Below, piece by piece: positions 34,663-42,083 of a DNA stretch of 49,483 nt (positions are counted from its first letter, which is position 1; each line of letters starts with the position of its first letter). A model generated the notes under the pieces. That model was given only the letters and a program-made list of their open reading frames with translations. It searched no databases and was not told the DNA's origin. This DNA comes from Desulfurobacteriaceae bacterium (GTDB lineage: Bacteria > Aquificota > Aquificia > Desulfurobacteriales > Desulfurobacteriaceae). A program made the position numbers and the translations under genes. The DNA is taken from contig JBDOLX010000093.1 in NCBI GenBank assembly GCA_039832905.1, positions 11,851 to 61,333 of the forward strand, read 5' to 3'.

Positions 34663-35949
34663 TTAGAACCTGTAATTAACGGTTATACCGTAACCCCAAA
34701 GATATCCATCTGCAGACATAGCAACCGTTCCAGGTTCTCCTCTGGATCCCTCGTAAGTACTGTTAAGTTCTACGCTTTCACCCCCAATTTCTCTTTCGTA
34801 CTCTGTTACGATATATTGAATGACGGTATCAACAGTAATTTTTCCAAAGTTTAATCCCAGACCAAGGGAGTAGGTTTTCTTATCCGCATCTGGCCAAAGC
34901 ATATCAAAGGTTGAATCTGGAATAGGAGATGGATCGTAGAAATATCCTCCTCTTAAAGTAACGATCTTATTTAGTTTATACTCAAGGCCTATTCTTATTT
35001 GACGAGTATCTTTCCAGTTTCTTGGAAAATATTCTTCAGTTTTTCCAAGTAGTTCTTGGTCAAATTTAACTGTGTAATCTTTAATAATGCTCCAGTTTGT
35101 CCATACAACATCAGCGGTTAAGGTTAGCTTCTTGTTTGGTTTATACGTGACACCAGCTTGCAATTGTTCTGGATGGTCAATCTCTGTTGTTGCATGTACC
35201 TTATCAACGCCAACAACTTCCACTGTTCCTTCAAAGTTTGTTTGTGTTCTTGACCTGTAGGTAATACCGAAGGAAAGGTTATCGTAAGGTGTGTAGAGAA
35301 CACCAACATTAAAAGAAACATTAAAATCATCACTTAGTTCACTTTTTATTACTCTGTTATGAAGGCTGGGTATTGTTGGGGAATAAATTCTTTTTTGAGT
35401 GCCAGCTTCGGATCTACCGAAAGAAATTCCAAAACCTGCAGATAAGTTGTCGGTTAGCTTTATGGCTACTGTTGGTGTTACTACTCCCCTTATGTAATAA
35501 GATTCAAAACTGTTATAGGCTGCAGGATTCTCTGCTGTATCTGAGTTCCATTTAATATGGAGACCATAAGGAACATAGGTAGCTATTCCAAAGTAAACGT
35601 TTTTAAATAGATGGGTTGCATAACCTATGTGAGGAACAAAAAGGCTATCGGAAGTGTCTGTGAAGGAAACATTATATGGGGCAATCTTTACTCCGTCTCC
35701 ATCTATCGCTTTGAAATTGTGAACCTTTAGGGTAGGATTAAGGTATTCTCCTCCTATAGAAATCATTGGAGTGTCTATCTGTGTAAGACCCGCAGGGTTG
35801 TAATAAACAGCAAAAGGGTCATCAGCATAAGCTGAAAAAGCTCCTCCCAGTGCTGTTGCCTTTGAACCAATTCCAAAAGTGTCAACGTTTCCTGCTTTGG
35901 TAACTAGAGGGAAAAGAACGATGGTAAGAAGAGATAAGAACTTTTTCAT
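34663..35949 (-). CDS. FadL/OmpP1/TodX family outer-membrane transporter
   Basis: Start at ATG 35949 (428 residues) gives MKKFLSLLTIVLFPLVTKA, a clean signal peptide, with GGAGG eight bases upstream; an in-frame ATG at 35964 is less likely. The mature start GNVDTFGIGSKATALGGAF and YYNPAGLTQID are FadL signatures, followed by a beta-barrel ending in an aromatic residue (TVNYRF). FadL channels move long-chain fatty acids or hydrophobic compounds across the outer membrane. Pairing with the lipase suggests exogenous lipid uptake. Confidence 0.92.
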   Translation of the reverse strand: MKKFLSLLTIVLFPLVTKAGNVDTFGIGSKATALGGAFSAYADDPFAVYYNPAGLTQIDTPMISIGGEYLNPTLKVHNFKAIDGDGVKIAPYNVSFTDTSDSLFVPHIGYATHLFKNVYFGIATYVPYGLHIKWNSDTAENPAAYNSFESYYIRGVVTPTVAIKLTDNLSAGFGISFGRSEAGTQKRIYSPTIPSLHNRVIKSELSDDFNVSFNVGVLYTPYDNLSFGITYRSRTQTNFEGTVEVVGVDKVHATTEIDHPEQLQAGVTYKPNKKLTLTADVVWTNWSIIKDYTVKFDQELLGKTEEYFPRNWKDTRQIRIGLEYKLNKIVTLRGGYFYDPSPIPDSTFDMLWPDADKKTYSLGLGLNFGKITVDTVIQYIVTEYEREIGGESVELNSTYEGSRGEPGTVAMSADGYLWGYGITVNYRF

Positions 35950-35969
35950 AGTTCTGACCTCCACTTGAG

Positions 35970-36257
35970 TTAAAGTATCTCCTTATAGTAGTTCGTAACT
36001 TTTCCCGGGTAGAGATCTTCTATAAAGAGAACAACCTTTTCCAGTGTTGCGTCGACCACTTTTTGACTTGTTCCTATCGTAACGATGCCTATTACAGCAG
36101 ATTGCCATTTATTTTGGTCTCCTACCTCACTTACCGAAACGTTGAATTTGTTTTTTAGCCTCTCGATTATTCTTTTTACAACGCTTCTTTTTTCTTTGAG
36201 AGAATGGGCTTCGGAAATTAGGAGATGTACTTCTAAAAAACCGATTATTGCTGCCAT
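35970..36257 (-). CDS. DUF503 family protein
   Basis: The 95-residue protein has IGFLEVHLLISEAHSLKEKR and NVSVSEVGDQNKWQSAVIGI, the pattern of DUF503 (YlxP-like) proteins, small ferredoxin-fold proteins often near translation and ribosome genes. Function is unsettled. Start ATG 36257 follows GAAGGAGGACCA. It is upstream of fadL by 20 bases and divergent from rubredoxin. Confidence 0.9.
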   Translation of the reverse strand: MAAIIGFLEVHLLISEAHSLKEKRSVVKRIIERLKNKFNVSVSEVGDQNKWQSAVIGIVTIGTSQKVVDATLEKVVLFIEDLYPGKVTNYYKEIL

Positions 36258-36341
36258 TGGTCCTCCTTCAGAAATAGTCTCCGTTTCTCTAGGATTTTTG
36301 ATATATTAATCGAAGTATTTTAATTCAGGCGGAGAGTAAAA

Positions 36342-36515
36342 ATGGAAATTAAGCACCAACTTTGGAGATGTACAGTTTGTGGATACATTTATAGCGTTGA
36401 GGAAGGGGATCCAAAAAGTAACATTCCTCCGGGAACTTCCTTTGAGGATTTACCTGATGACTGGGTCTGTCCAATTTGTGGAGTTGGAAAGGAAAAATTT
36501 GAACCTGTAGACTAA
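36342..36515 (+). CDS. Rubredoxin
   Basis: This 57-residue protein starts at ATG 36342 after GGCGGAGAGTAAAA. The iron site is C10/C13 in WRCTVCGY and C43/C46 in VCPICGVG. The loop [19 protein letters not shown] is the usual rubredoxin middle. It is a one-electron carrier that in anaerobes serves oxygen or peroxide reductases; none is in the window. Its stop overlaps the heptosyltransferase start as TAATG. Confidence 0.95.
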   Translation: MEIKHQLWRCTVCGYIYSVEEGDPKSNIPPGTSFEDLPDDWVCPICGVGKEKFEPVD

Positions 36516-37501
36516 TGAAAATACTAATTGTTAGGTTATCTTCATTAGGAGATGTAATTTTAACGAGTTCTGTTTTAAGCCCCTTGAGAAAAGAGGGGAT
36601 AGAGATAGACTTTTTAACCCTTAAGCCTTTTGGGGAAATTTTTAGATTTGACAAAAGACTTAGAAAAGTTTTCGAGGTAGAAAAAGAAACTTTTAAATCT
36701 CTTTCTTCTATCAGAAACTTAGCTAAAAGTCTTGAAAAAGAAAAATATGATTACGTCTTTGACCTTCATGGTGTGCTTAAAACCTTTATCTTTGGAAAGT
36801 TTCTTCCCTTTCCAGTTTACAGATACAAGAAGAAAACTCTCTTGAGAAGATTGATGGTTGTCTTTAAACCGTTTAAAGCCAAACCTCTGTTTGTTCCAGA
36901 ACTTTACGCTGAAGTTTTTAAAAAAATAGGAATAGAAATAGGAAATCCTCGTCCTTCTCTTTTTTTAACCCAAGAAGAAAAAGAAAGAGTGAAAAAGTTT
37001 TTACCATTCGAGGAGTTTGTTGCTATAGCTCCTGGAGCAAGGTGGAAAACAAAACAGTATCCCATAGAAAAGTTTAAAAAGATTGTTGAACTTTTAGCCT
37101 CTAAAGGTAAAAAAGTTGTGGTTATCGGAGGGAAAGAAGAAAGGGAACTTGGGGACTTTTTAGCAAGTGGAAATAGCGTTATCAACTTTTGCGGAAAATT
37201 ATCTATTAGAGAAAGCCTTTCTGTTATTTCTCTTTCCCAAGGAGTTATATCCAACGACTCTGCAGTTGTCCATATGGCAAGGGCTGTTAAAAAATTTGTG
37301 GTTGCTATTTTTGGACCAACCCATCCATCTTTCGGATTTGCACCAGCGGAAGATGAAGGAATAACTATAACTAGAAACTTACCCTGTTCTCCTTGTTCCC
37401 TCCACGGAAAGACAAAGTGCGAAAATAGGGAGTGTTTTGAGATTCCACCTGAAGAAATAATAGAAGTTTTTCTTGATAGAATTTCACAGGAAAATTTCTA
37501 A
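36515..37501 (+). CDS. Glycosyltransferase family 9 (heptosyltransferase-like)
   Basis: The 328-residue GT-B protein starts [18 protein letters not shown], has APGARWKTKQYP, VISNDSAVVHMA and the family C-terminal segment IFGPTHPSFGFAP with LPCSPCSLHGKTKC. GT9 enzymes add heptose to the LPS inner core at the cytoplasmic face. It is coupled to rubredoxin by an overlapping stop/start, an odd pairing. The DUF475 gene starts 16 bases on. Confidence 0.9.
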   Translation: MKILIVRLSSLGDVILTSSVLSPLRKEGIEIDFLTLKPFGEIFRFDKRLRKVFEVEKETFKSLSSIRNLAKSLEKEKYDYVFDLHGVLKTFIFGKFLPFPVYRYKKKTLLRRLMVVFKPFKAKPLFVPELYAEVFKKIGIEIGNPRPSLFLTQEEKERVKKFLPFEEFVAIAPGARWKTKQYPIEKFKKIVELLASKGKKVVVIGGKEERELGDFLASGNSVINFCGKLSIRESLSVISLSQGVISNDSAVVHMARAVKKFVVAIFGPTHPSFGFAPAEDEGITITRNLPCSPCSLHGKTKCENRECFEIPPEEIIEVFLDRISQENF

Positions 37502-37517
37502 AAGAGGAAACTTTAAA

Positions 37518-38513
37518 ATGACACCTAAGAAACTTTCTCTGGAAATCCTTGTCGTCTTCCTTATTAGCTGGATTATTGAGTTTCTTTACTTAGGAATAAA
37601 AGGAGTTTTTGAAGGAACAACTTTATCTCTTTTGGAGATTTCTCTCTCCTTTGATAATGCTGTTATGAATGCAGTTATTCTGACTGGTATGTCAAAAGTA
37701 TGGAGAAGAAGATTTCTAACGTGGGGTATGGTTATAGCTGTTTTCGGTATGAGGTTTCTCTTTCCGGTTCTTATAGTATCAATAACTGCTGGTATAGGTG
37801 TAAGTAAAGTTGTGAATATCGCTTTTAGAGAACCTGAAGTTTATGCCCATTACCTTGAAAAAGCAGAACCTCTAATTCTTTCTTTTGGTGGAGCTTTCCT
37901 TCTTATGGTCTTTATAAACTGGTTGTTTGATGCAGGAAAGGATATTTATTGGATTAAGTTTTTAGAAGAAAAGGCTGCGAAATTGGCAAAACTGGGTGAA
38001 ATAAAACTAATTGCCGCTTTAATGGTTGTTTTTATAATTGGTTTCTTGAAAAAAGACCCTAATGTGATTCTTGCTATGATCTTAGGAATCTTGCTTTTTG
38101 AGGTGGTGCACTTTATAAAAAGTTCTATGGAATATTTCGACAGGAACGGTATCGCTGCTGGAGGGCTTGGAGGATTTATATACCTTGAACTTTTAGATGC
38201 TTCGTGTTCTTTGGATGGAACAGTTGGAGCGTTTGCTATCAGCCAAAATTTGATTATTATCACTTTAGGTCTATCGGTAGGTGCCTTTATCTTACGTTCT
38301 TTAACAATCTATTTCGTTGAATCCGGAAAACTTAAACAACTTCCATACCTTGAACATGGAGCTCACTGGGGTATAGGTGGACTTGGAATAATGATGTTAA
38401 TTCAGCTCTTCCACCACATTCCGGAACCTATAATAAGTGGAATCGCATTATTCTTTATTTTATCTTCTCTCTATTCTTCTATAAGGAGAACGGAAGGTCT
38501 ACTTAAAGATTGA
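37518..38513 (+). CDS. DUF475 / TerC-like integral membrane protein
   Basis: Start at ATG 37518 (331 residues) after AGAGGAAACTTTAAA; an in-frame TTG at 37473 is rejected. About eight or nine membrane helices are visible. The acidic intramembrane motif SFDNAVMNAVIL and later EPLILSFGG and LDASCSLDGTVGAFAI fit DUF475, a relative of the TerC/Alx metal-ion transporter group. A metal-export role is inference. Its end overlaps the convergent phosphorylase gene by 11 bases. Confidence 0.85.
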   Translation: MTPKKLSLEILVVFLISWIIEFLYLGIKGVFEGTTLSLLEISLSFDNAVMNAVILTGMSKVWRRRFLTWGMVIAVFGMRFLFPVLIVSITAGIGVSKVVNIAFREPEVYAHYLEKAEPLILSFGGAFLLMVFINWLFDAGKDIYWIKFLEEKAAKLAKLGEIKLIAALMVVFIIGFLKKDPNVILAMILGILLFEVVHFIKSSMEYFDRNGIAAGGLGGFIYLELLDASCSLDGTVGAFAISQNLIIITLGLSVGAFILRSLTIYFVESGKLKQLPYLEHGAHWGIGGLGIMMLIQLFHHIPEPIISGIALFFILSSLYSSIRRTEGLLKD

Positions 38514-39375
38514 ATATCCATTCTTTCCAGTCTTCCCCTATCTTTCCTTTTCTTCTATACCTTTCTAAGAAATTCTTGCAAGGGCAATTCCTTTCTAACC
38601 TTTCAAGTTCTTCAACAACATGCTTTAGAATTTCAGGAAATCTTTCTACTGCAAGGTCAACAAGTTTTTTCTGTTCCTCTGGTAGCATTCCTTCAAAGAG
38701 AATGCCAGCTTTAAATTTGTAAGGTTTTATGCTTTCAGCGTAGTTTGTGATATAGCAGATGGCACCATAACAGATTTCAAGTTCTTTAGCTAAAAAGATT
38801 TCGGGAGATAATGTCATTCCAACAAGATCACCTCCTAAAAGTTTAAAAGCTTTAATCTCTGCTGGTGTTTCGAGCCTTGGTCCTTCGGTACAAGTATATG
38901 TCGCTCCAAATTTGAAAGGAAATCCAAGACGTTCTAAGGTGTTTTTTAGAACAGTGCTAATTTCTGGACAGAAAACGGGGTTTTGTCTTACAAAACCAAG
39001 CCCACCATTTTCAAAAAATGTATGTTTTCTTCCTTTTGTGAAGTCTAGAATATCGTCTGGAATAACGTAGTCTCCTGGCTTTAATTCTTCCCTTAAAGAT
39101 CCAGGTCCTGTCCAAGCAACTATTCTTTTAACTCCTAAGAGCTTAGCAGCGTATATGTTGGCTCTGTAGTTTACAAAAGGAGCTGTAGTGTCGTAATCTT
39201 TTTCTCCGTGTCGGGATAAAAAGAGAAATTCAAAACCGTTTTCGTGTCTTAGCTTGTATATTGGATTTGATAATCCAAAAGGGGTATCTACTTGTTTCTT
39301 TTCTAGGACTTTTCCGAATGATTCTTTTTCTAAAAAATAAGCTCCACTTCCCCCTATTATGAGGACTTTAGCCAC
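38503..39375 (-). CDS. MTA/MTI phosphorylase family (purine nucleoside phosphorylase class II)
   Basis: The 290-residue protein starts AKVLIIGGSGAYF, has the phosphate-binding SRHGEKDYD and NYRANIYAAKLLGVKRI, TCTEGPRLETPAEI and GMTLSPEIFLAKEL. These define the MTAP/PNP-II group, which cleaves methylthioadenosine, methylthioinosine or inosine; substrate is not certain. It could recycle methylthioadenosine made by SpeE and BpsA (5939-7857). A C-terminal extension has a CPC pair. It overlaps queF by eight bases. Confidence 0.87.
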   Translation of the reverse strand: MAKVLIIGGSGAYFLEKESFGKVLEKKQVDTPFGLSNPIYKLRHENGFEFLFLSRHGEKDYDTTAPFVNYRANIYAAKLLGVKRIVAWTGPGSLREELKPGDYVIPDDILDFTKGRKHTFFENGGLGFVRQNPVFCPEISTVLKNTLERLGFPFKFGATYTCTEGPRLETPAEIKAFKLLGGDLVGMTLSPEIFLAKELEICYGAICYITNYAESIKPYKFKAGILFEGMLPEEQKKLVDLAVERFPEILKHVVEELERLERNCPCKNFLERYRRKGKIGEDWKEWIFNL

Positions 39376-39859
39376 GGTTTCTCCCTATCTTTGGAGGGGT
39401 TATTCTATGTAGTTTAAATCTTTCCTTTGCTAAATCTACTACCCAGCCTATCTCTTGATACCTTTGGACAAAAGGATCTATTGATATGCCACCTCTTGGG
39501 TTAAACTCTCCGTAGACTTCTATATAGAAGGGATTTAACAGCTTGAAAAGATCATCAGCTATTAAGTTAACTGTATCCTCGTGAAAGCCACGAGAATTTC
39601 TAAAAGAAAAAAGGTAGAGTTTTAAGGACTTACTCTCTACAAGCCACTTGTCCGGTATGTACTGAATATAAATAGTTGCAAAATCTGGCTGACCTGTAAT
39701 GGGACACAAGGTAGTAAATTCAGGACAGTTAAACGATACCCAGTAGATTCTGTCTGGGAATTTGTTTGGGAATTTTTCTAAGATTTCTGGTGAGTAATCG
39801 AATATGTATTCTGTTTTTTTTCCCAGTTTTGAAACAGTTCCAAAATCTTTTCTTTCCAT
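39368..39859 (-). CDS. queF: preQ0 reductase QueF (NADPH-dependent)
   Basis: The 163-residue protein is a short, unimodular QueF. The catalytic Cys52 is in TTLCPITGQPDFA, with D59 conserved, and the substrate-binding ESKSLKLYLFSFRN follows. It reduces the nitrile of preQ0 to the amine of preQ1 in queuosine synthesis. AAAGGTGTTCCA precedes the ATG. No preQ1 riboswitch was recognised upstream. It lies downstream of the tRNA-Glu terminator. Confidence 0.94.
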   Translation of the reverse strand: MERKDFGTVSKLGKKTEYIFDYSPEILEKFPNKFPDRIYWVSFNCPEFTTLCPITGQPDFATIYIQYIPDKWLVESKSLKLYLFSFRNSRGFHEDTVNLIADDLFKLLNPFYIEVYGEFNPRGGISIDPFVQRYQEIGWVVDLAKERFKLHRITPPKIGRNRG

Positions 39860-39889
39860 TGGAACACCTTTGGCGGAGGATAGTTAAAT

Positions 39890-39919
39890 AAAAAAAGGGT
39901 GACGCCACGTGGCGCCACC
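39890..39919 (-). terminator. Terminator of the tRNA-Glu transcript
   Basis: On the minus strand GGTGGCGCCA-CG-TGGCGTCACC is followed by CTTTTTTT. The stem has one G-U pair in RNA read this way and an A-C mismatch on the other strand, which supports minus-strand use. It stands 78 bases beyond tRNA-Glu and 30 bases before the queF start. Confidence 0.88.
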
Positions 39920-39930
39920 TTTCTCCTAAT

Positions 39931-39985
39931 GAGGGGAGGGAGGGGGAAAAGGGGGGGATTATGAAGACAGTATAAACCTCCCCTC
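39931..39985. repeat. Inverted repeat with G-runs (possible G-quadruplex)
   Basis: GAGGGGAGG at 39931-39939 is the exact complement of CCTCCCCTC at 39977-39985. Within it, 39933-39957 on the plus strand has four runs of three or more G with loops of 1, 1 and 4 bases, fitting the G-quadruplex rule. Such runs stand out in this AT-rich DNA. Confidence 0.7.
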
Positions 39986-39997
39986 TACAAAATATAA

Positions 39998-40075
<78 letters not shown>

Positions 40076-40090
40076 GCTTGGTATGACCAT

Positions 40091-40118
40091 AATATAGGCC
40101 ACCATTAAGAATTGTCAA
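40091..40118 (-). promoter_or_regulatory. Promoter of tRNA-Glu
   Basis: On the minus strand, TTGACA (40113-40118) and TATATT (40091-40096) are separated by 16 bases, and the tRNA starts about 15 bases after the -10 box. The arrangement matches the other tRNA promoter at 17149-17176. Confidence 0.78.
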
Positions 40119-40183
40119 CAGGTTTTAGTAAACTGTTGCACTGAAAAAAAGCTTTACTGTAACCTTCTCATAGACATAAAGTT

Positions 40184-40189
40184 TATAAT
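40184..40189 (+). promoter_or_regulatory. Candidate -10 box for purC-trpS
   Basis: TATAAT lies 50 bases before the purC ATG in an AT-rich leader. No good -35 was found at the correct distance, so the promoter is tentative. Confidence 0.35.
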
Positions 40190-40239
40190 TTCTATACAAC
40201 CTTATATCAATTATTAATTTTTGTTAGGAGGAATAAGAA

Positions 40240-40965
40240 ATGGAAAAGAAGGAGAAGCTTTATGAAGGAAAAGCCAAGATTTTGTATAAGACAGATAGCA
40301 ATAATTTGCTTGTCCAATACTTTAAAGACGACACAACAGCTTTTGATGGCGTAAAGAAAGAAGTTCTTGAAGACAAAGGTGTAATTAACTGTGCTATTTC
40401 AACCGTGATATTTGAGTATCTTGAAAAGCACGGTATTAAGACCCATTTCGTTGAAAGACTTTCTCCAAGAGAAATGCTTGTTAAGAAGTGTGAAATTATT
40501 CCTGTGGAAGTTGTTGTTAGAAACATTGCTGCTGGAAGTTTCTGTAAAAGGTATGGAGTAGAACAAGGAAAACCTTTACCTGAACCCCTTGTTGAATACT
40601 TCTATAAGTCTGATGAACTTCATGACCCAATGGTATGTCCAAACCACGTTTACCTTTTTGGATGGGCTACAAGAGAAGAACTTGCCCACATGACAAAAGA
40701 GGCTTTAAAAATAAACGAGCTTTTAAAGAAGTTCTTTGACGAAATAGATATTATCCTGGTTGACTTTAAGCTTGAATTTGGAAGACACAACGGAGAAGTA
40801 ATCTTAGCTGACGAAATTACTCCGGATGCTTGTAGACTTTGGGATAAATCAACAAAGGAGGTTCTTGACAAGGATAGATTTAGAAAAGACATGGGTAAGG
40901 TAGTAGAAAGCTACAAAGAGGTTTATAGAAGAATTATGGAAAGATACGAAAGAGTTGAGGAGTAA
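40240..40965 (+). CDS. purC: SAICAR synthetase
   Basis: The 241-residue enzyme starts KKEKLYEGKAKILYKT, and has FKDDTTAFDGVKK, VEVVVRNIAAGSFCKRYG, LVDFKLEFG and ADEITPDACRLW, all typical of PurC. It joins aspartate to CAIR in purine synthesis. TTAGGAGGAATAAGAA precedes the ATG. Its stop shares bases with the trpS start (TAATG). Confidence 0.97.
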   Translation: MEKKEKLYEGKAKILYKTDSNNLLVQYFKDDTTAFDGVKKEVLEDKGVINCAISTVIFEYLEKHGIKTHFVERLSPREMLVKKCEIIPVEVVVRNIAAGSFCKRYGVEQGKPLPEPLVEYFYKSDELHDPMVCPNHVYLFGWATREELAHMTKEALKINELLKKFFDEIDIILVDFKLEFGRHNGEVILADEITPDACRLWDKSTKEVLDKDRFRKDMGKVVESYKEVYRRIMERYERVEE

Positions 40966-42020
40966 TGATGCTCATAAGCAATGTTGATAAAGAAATGAAA
41001 ATTGCACTTGAAAAGTACGAGAAACCCAAAGATATAAAACGTGTCCTTTCCGGTATGCGTCCGACCGGAAAAATTCACCTTGGAAACTATTTTGGAGCAT
41101 TAAAGACATGGCTGGAACTTCAGGATAAAGCTGAGTGCTTTTTCTTTATTGCCGATTGGCACGCGATAACAACCTCTTATCACGATACTAAAAGTTTAGC
41201 CGATAATACCCTTGAAATGATGGCAGACTGGGTTGCTGCCGGCTTAGATCCTGAAAAATCGGTTTTGTTTGTTCAGTCATCTGTAAAAGAGCATGCTGAG
41301 CTTCATCTCCTTTTAAGTATGATTACTCCTGTTAGGTGGCTTGAAAGGAATCCAACTTACAAAGAAATGATGGAAAACCTAAAGGATAGAGAACTTGCAA
41401 CTTACGGATTTCTCGGATATCCTGTTCTCCAAACCGCAGATATAGTTCTTTATAAGGCAGATACAGTCCCTGTCGGAATAGACCAAATTCCCCACTTAGA
41501 ACTTTCTCGAGAAATTGCTCGTAGATTTAATAGATTTTTTGGAAAGCTTTTTCCTGAACCTCGTCCTTACCTTTCCGAAGCGCCAAAGCTTCCCGGACTT
41601 GACGGTAGAAAAATGAGCAAGTCTTACGGAAACTGCATATACTTAGCAGATACTGAAGAAGAAGTAAACAAAAAGGTAATGTCAATGGTTACTGACCCTT
41701 CAAGGGTCAGGAAAACCGATCCTGGACATCCTGAGGTTTGCTCTGTTTTTGCTTATCACAAGATATTCACTTCACTAGATAAGACTAAAGAGCTTGAAGA
41801 GGCTTGTAAGAAAGGAAAAATTGGTTGTGTTCAGTGCAAAAAAGAACTTGCTAAAAACTTAAATAATTTCTTAAAGCCAATTAGAGAAAAGAGACAGAAC
41901 TTGCTTTCTAAACCTGAAAGTCTCATTGAAACTTTTGCTGAAGGTTCTAAGAAAGCAAGAGAAATTGCTAAAGTTACGATGGAGGAAGTAAGAGAGGCTG
42001 TGAACTTTTTAAAAGTTTAG
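40965..42020 (+). CDS. trpS: Tryptophanyl-tRNA synthetase
   Basis: The 351-residue class I synthetase has the HIGH-type motif in GKIHLGNYFG, the KMSKS motif in DGRKMSKSYGN, and LQTADIVLYKADTVPVGIDQ for Trp-AMP binding. The first 25 residues before VLSGMRPTG are longer than usual. Near the C-terminus CKKGKIGCVQCKKE groups three Cys, possibly structural. The start overlaps purC and begins ATGATG, so the second ATG is an alternative. Confidence 0.96.
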   Translation: MMLISNVDKEMKIALEKYEKPKDIKRVLSGMRPTGKIHLGNYFGALKTWLELQDKAECFFFIADWHAITTSYHDTKSLADNTLEMMADWVAAGLDPEKSVLFVQSSVKEHAELHLLLSMITPVRWLERNPTYKEMMENLKDRELATYGFLGYPVLQTADIVLYKADTVPVGIDQIPHLELSREIARRFNRFFGKLFPEPRPYLSEAPKLPGLDGRKMSKSYGNCIYLADTEEEVNKKVMSMVTDPSRVRKTDPGHPEVCSVFAYHKIFTSLDKTKELEEACKKGKIGCVQCKKELAKNLNNFLKPIREKRQNLLSKPESLIETFAEGSKKAREIAKVTMEEVREAVNFLKV

Positions 42021-42083
42021 ATTGTCTTTTTTTTCTCCCTTTCTTACTTTTTTCCTTATAACCTTATTTTCAAGGTTTAACAA

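Larger units (their letters stand above)
39860..39997 (-). other. tRNA-Glu trailer region with inverted repeats
   Basis: The 138 bases between queF and tRNA-Glu hold no gene frame. On the minus strand they carry a 9-base arm near the tRNA, a C-rich stretch, the matching 9-base arm, and then a terminator. A structured tRNA-linked small RNA is possible. Confidence 0.45.

Noticed and set aside
39368-39920. preQ1 riboswitch upstream of queF
   Set aside because: The leader contains only the tRNA-Glu terminator and a short spacer; the preQ1 aptamer hairpin with its A-rich tail was not seen.
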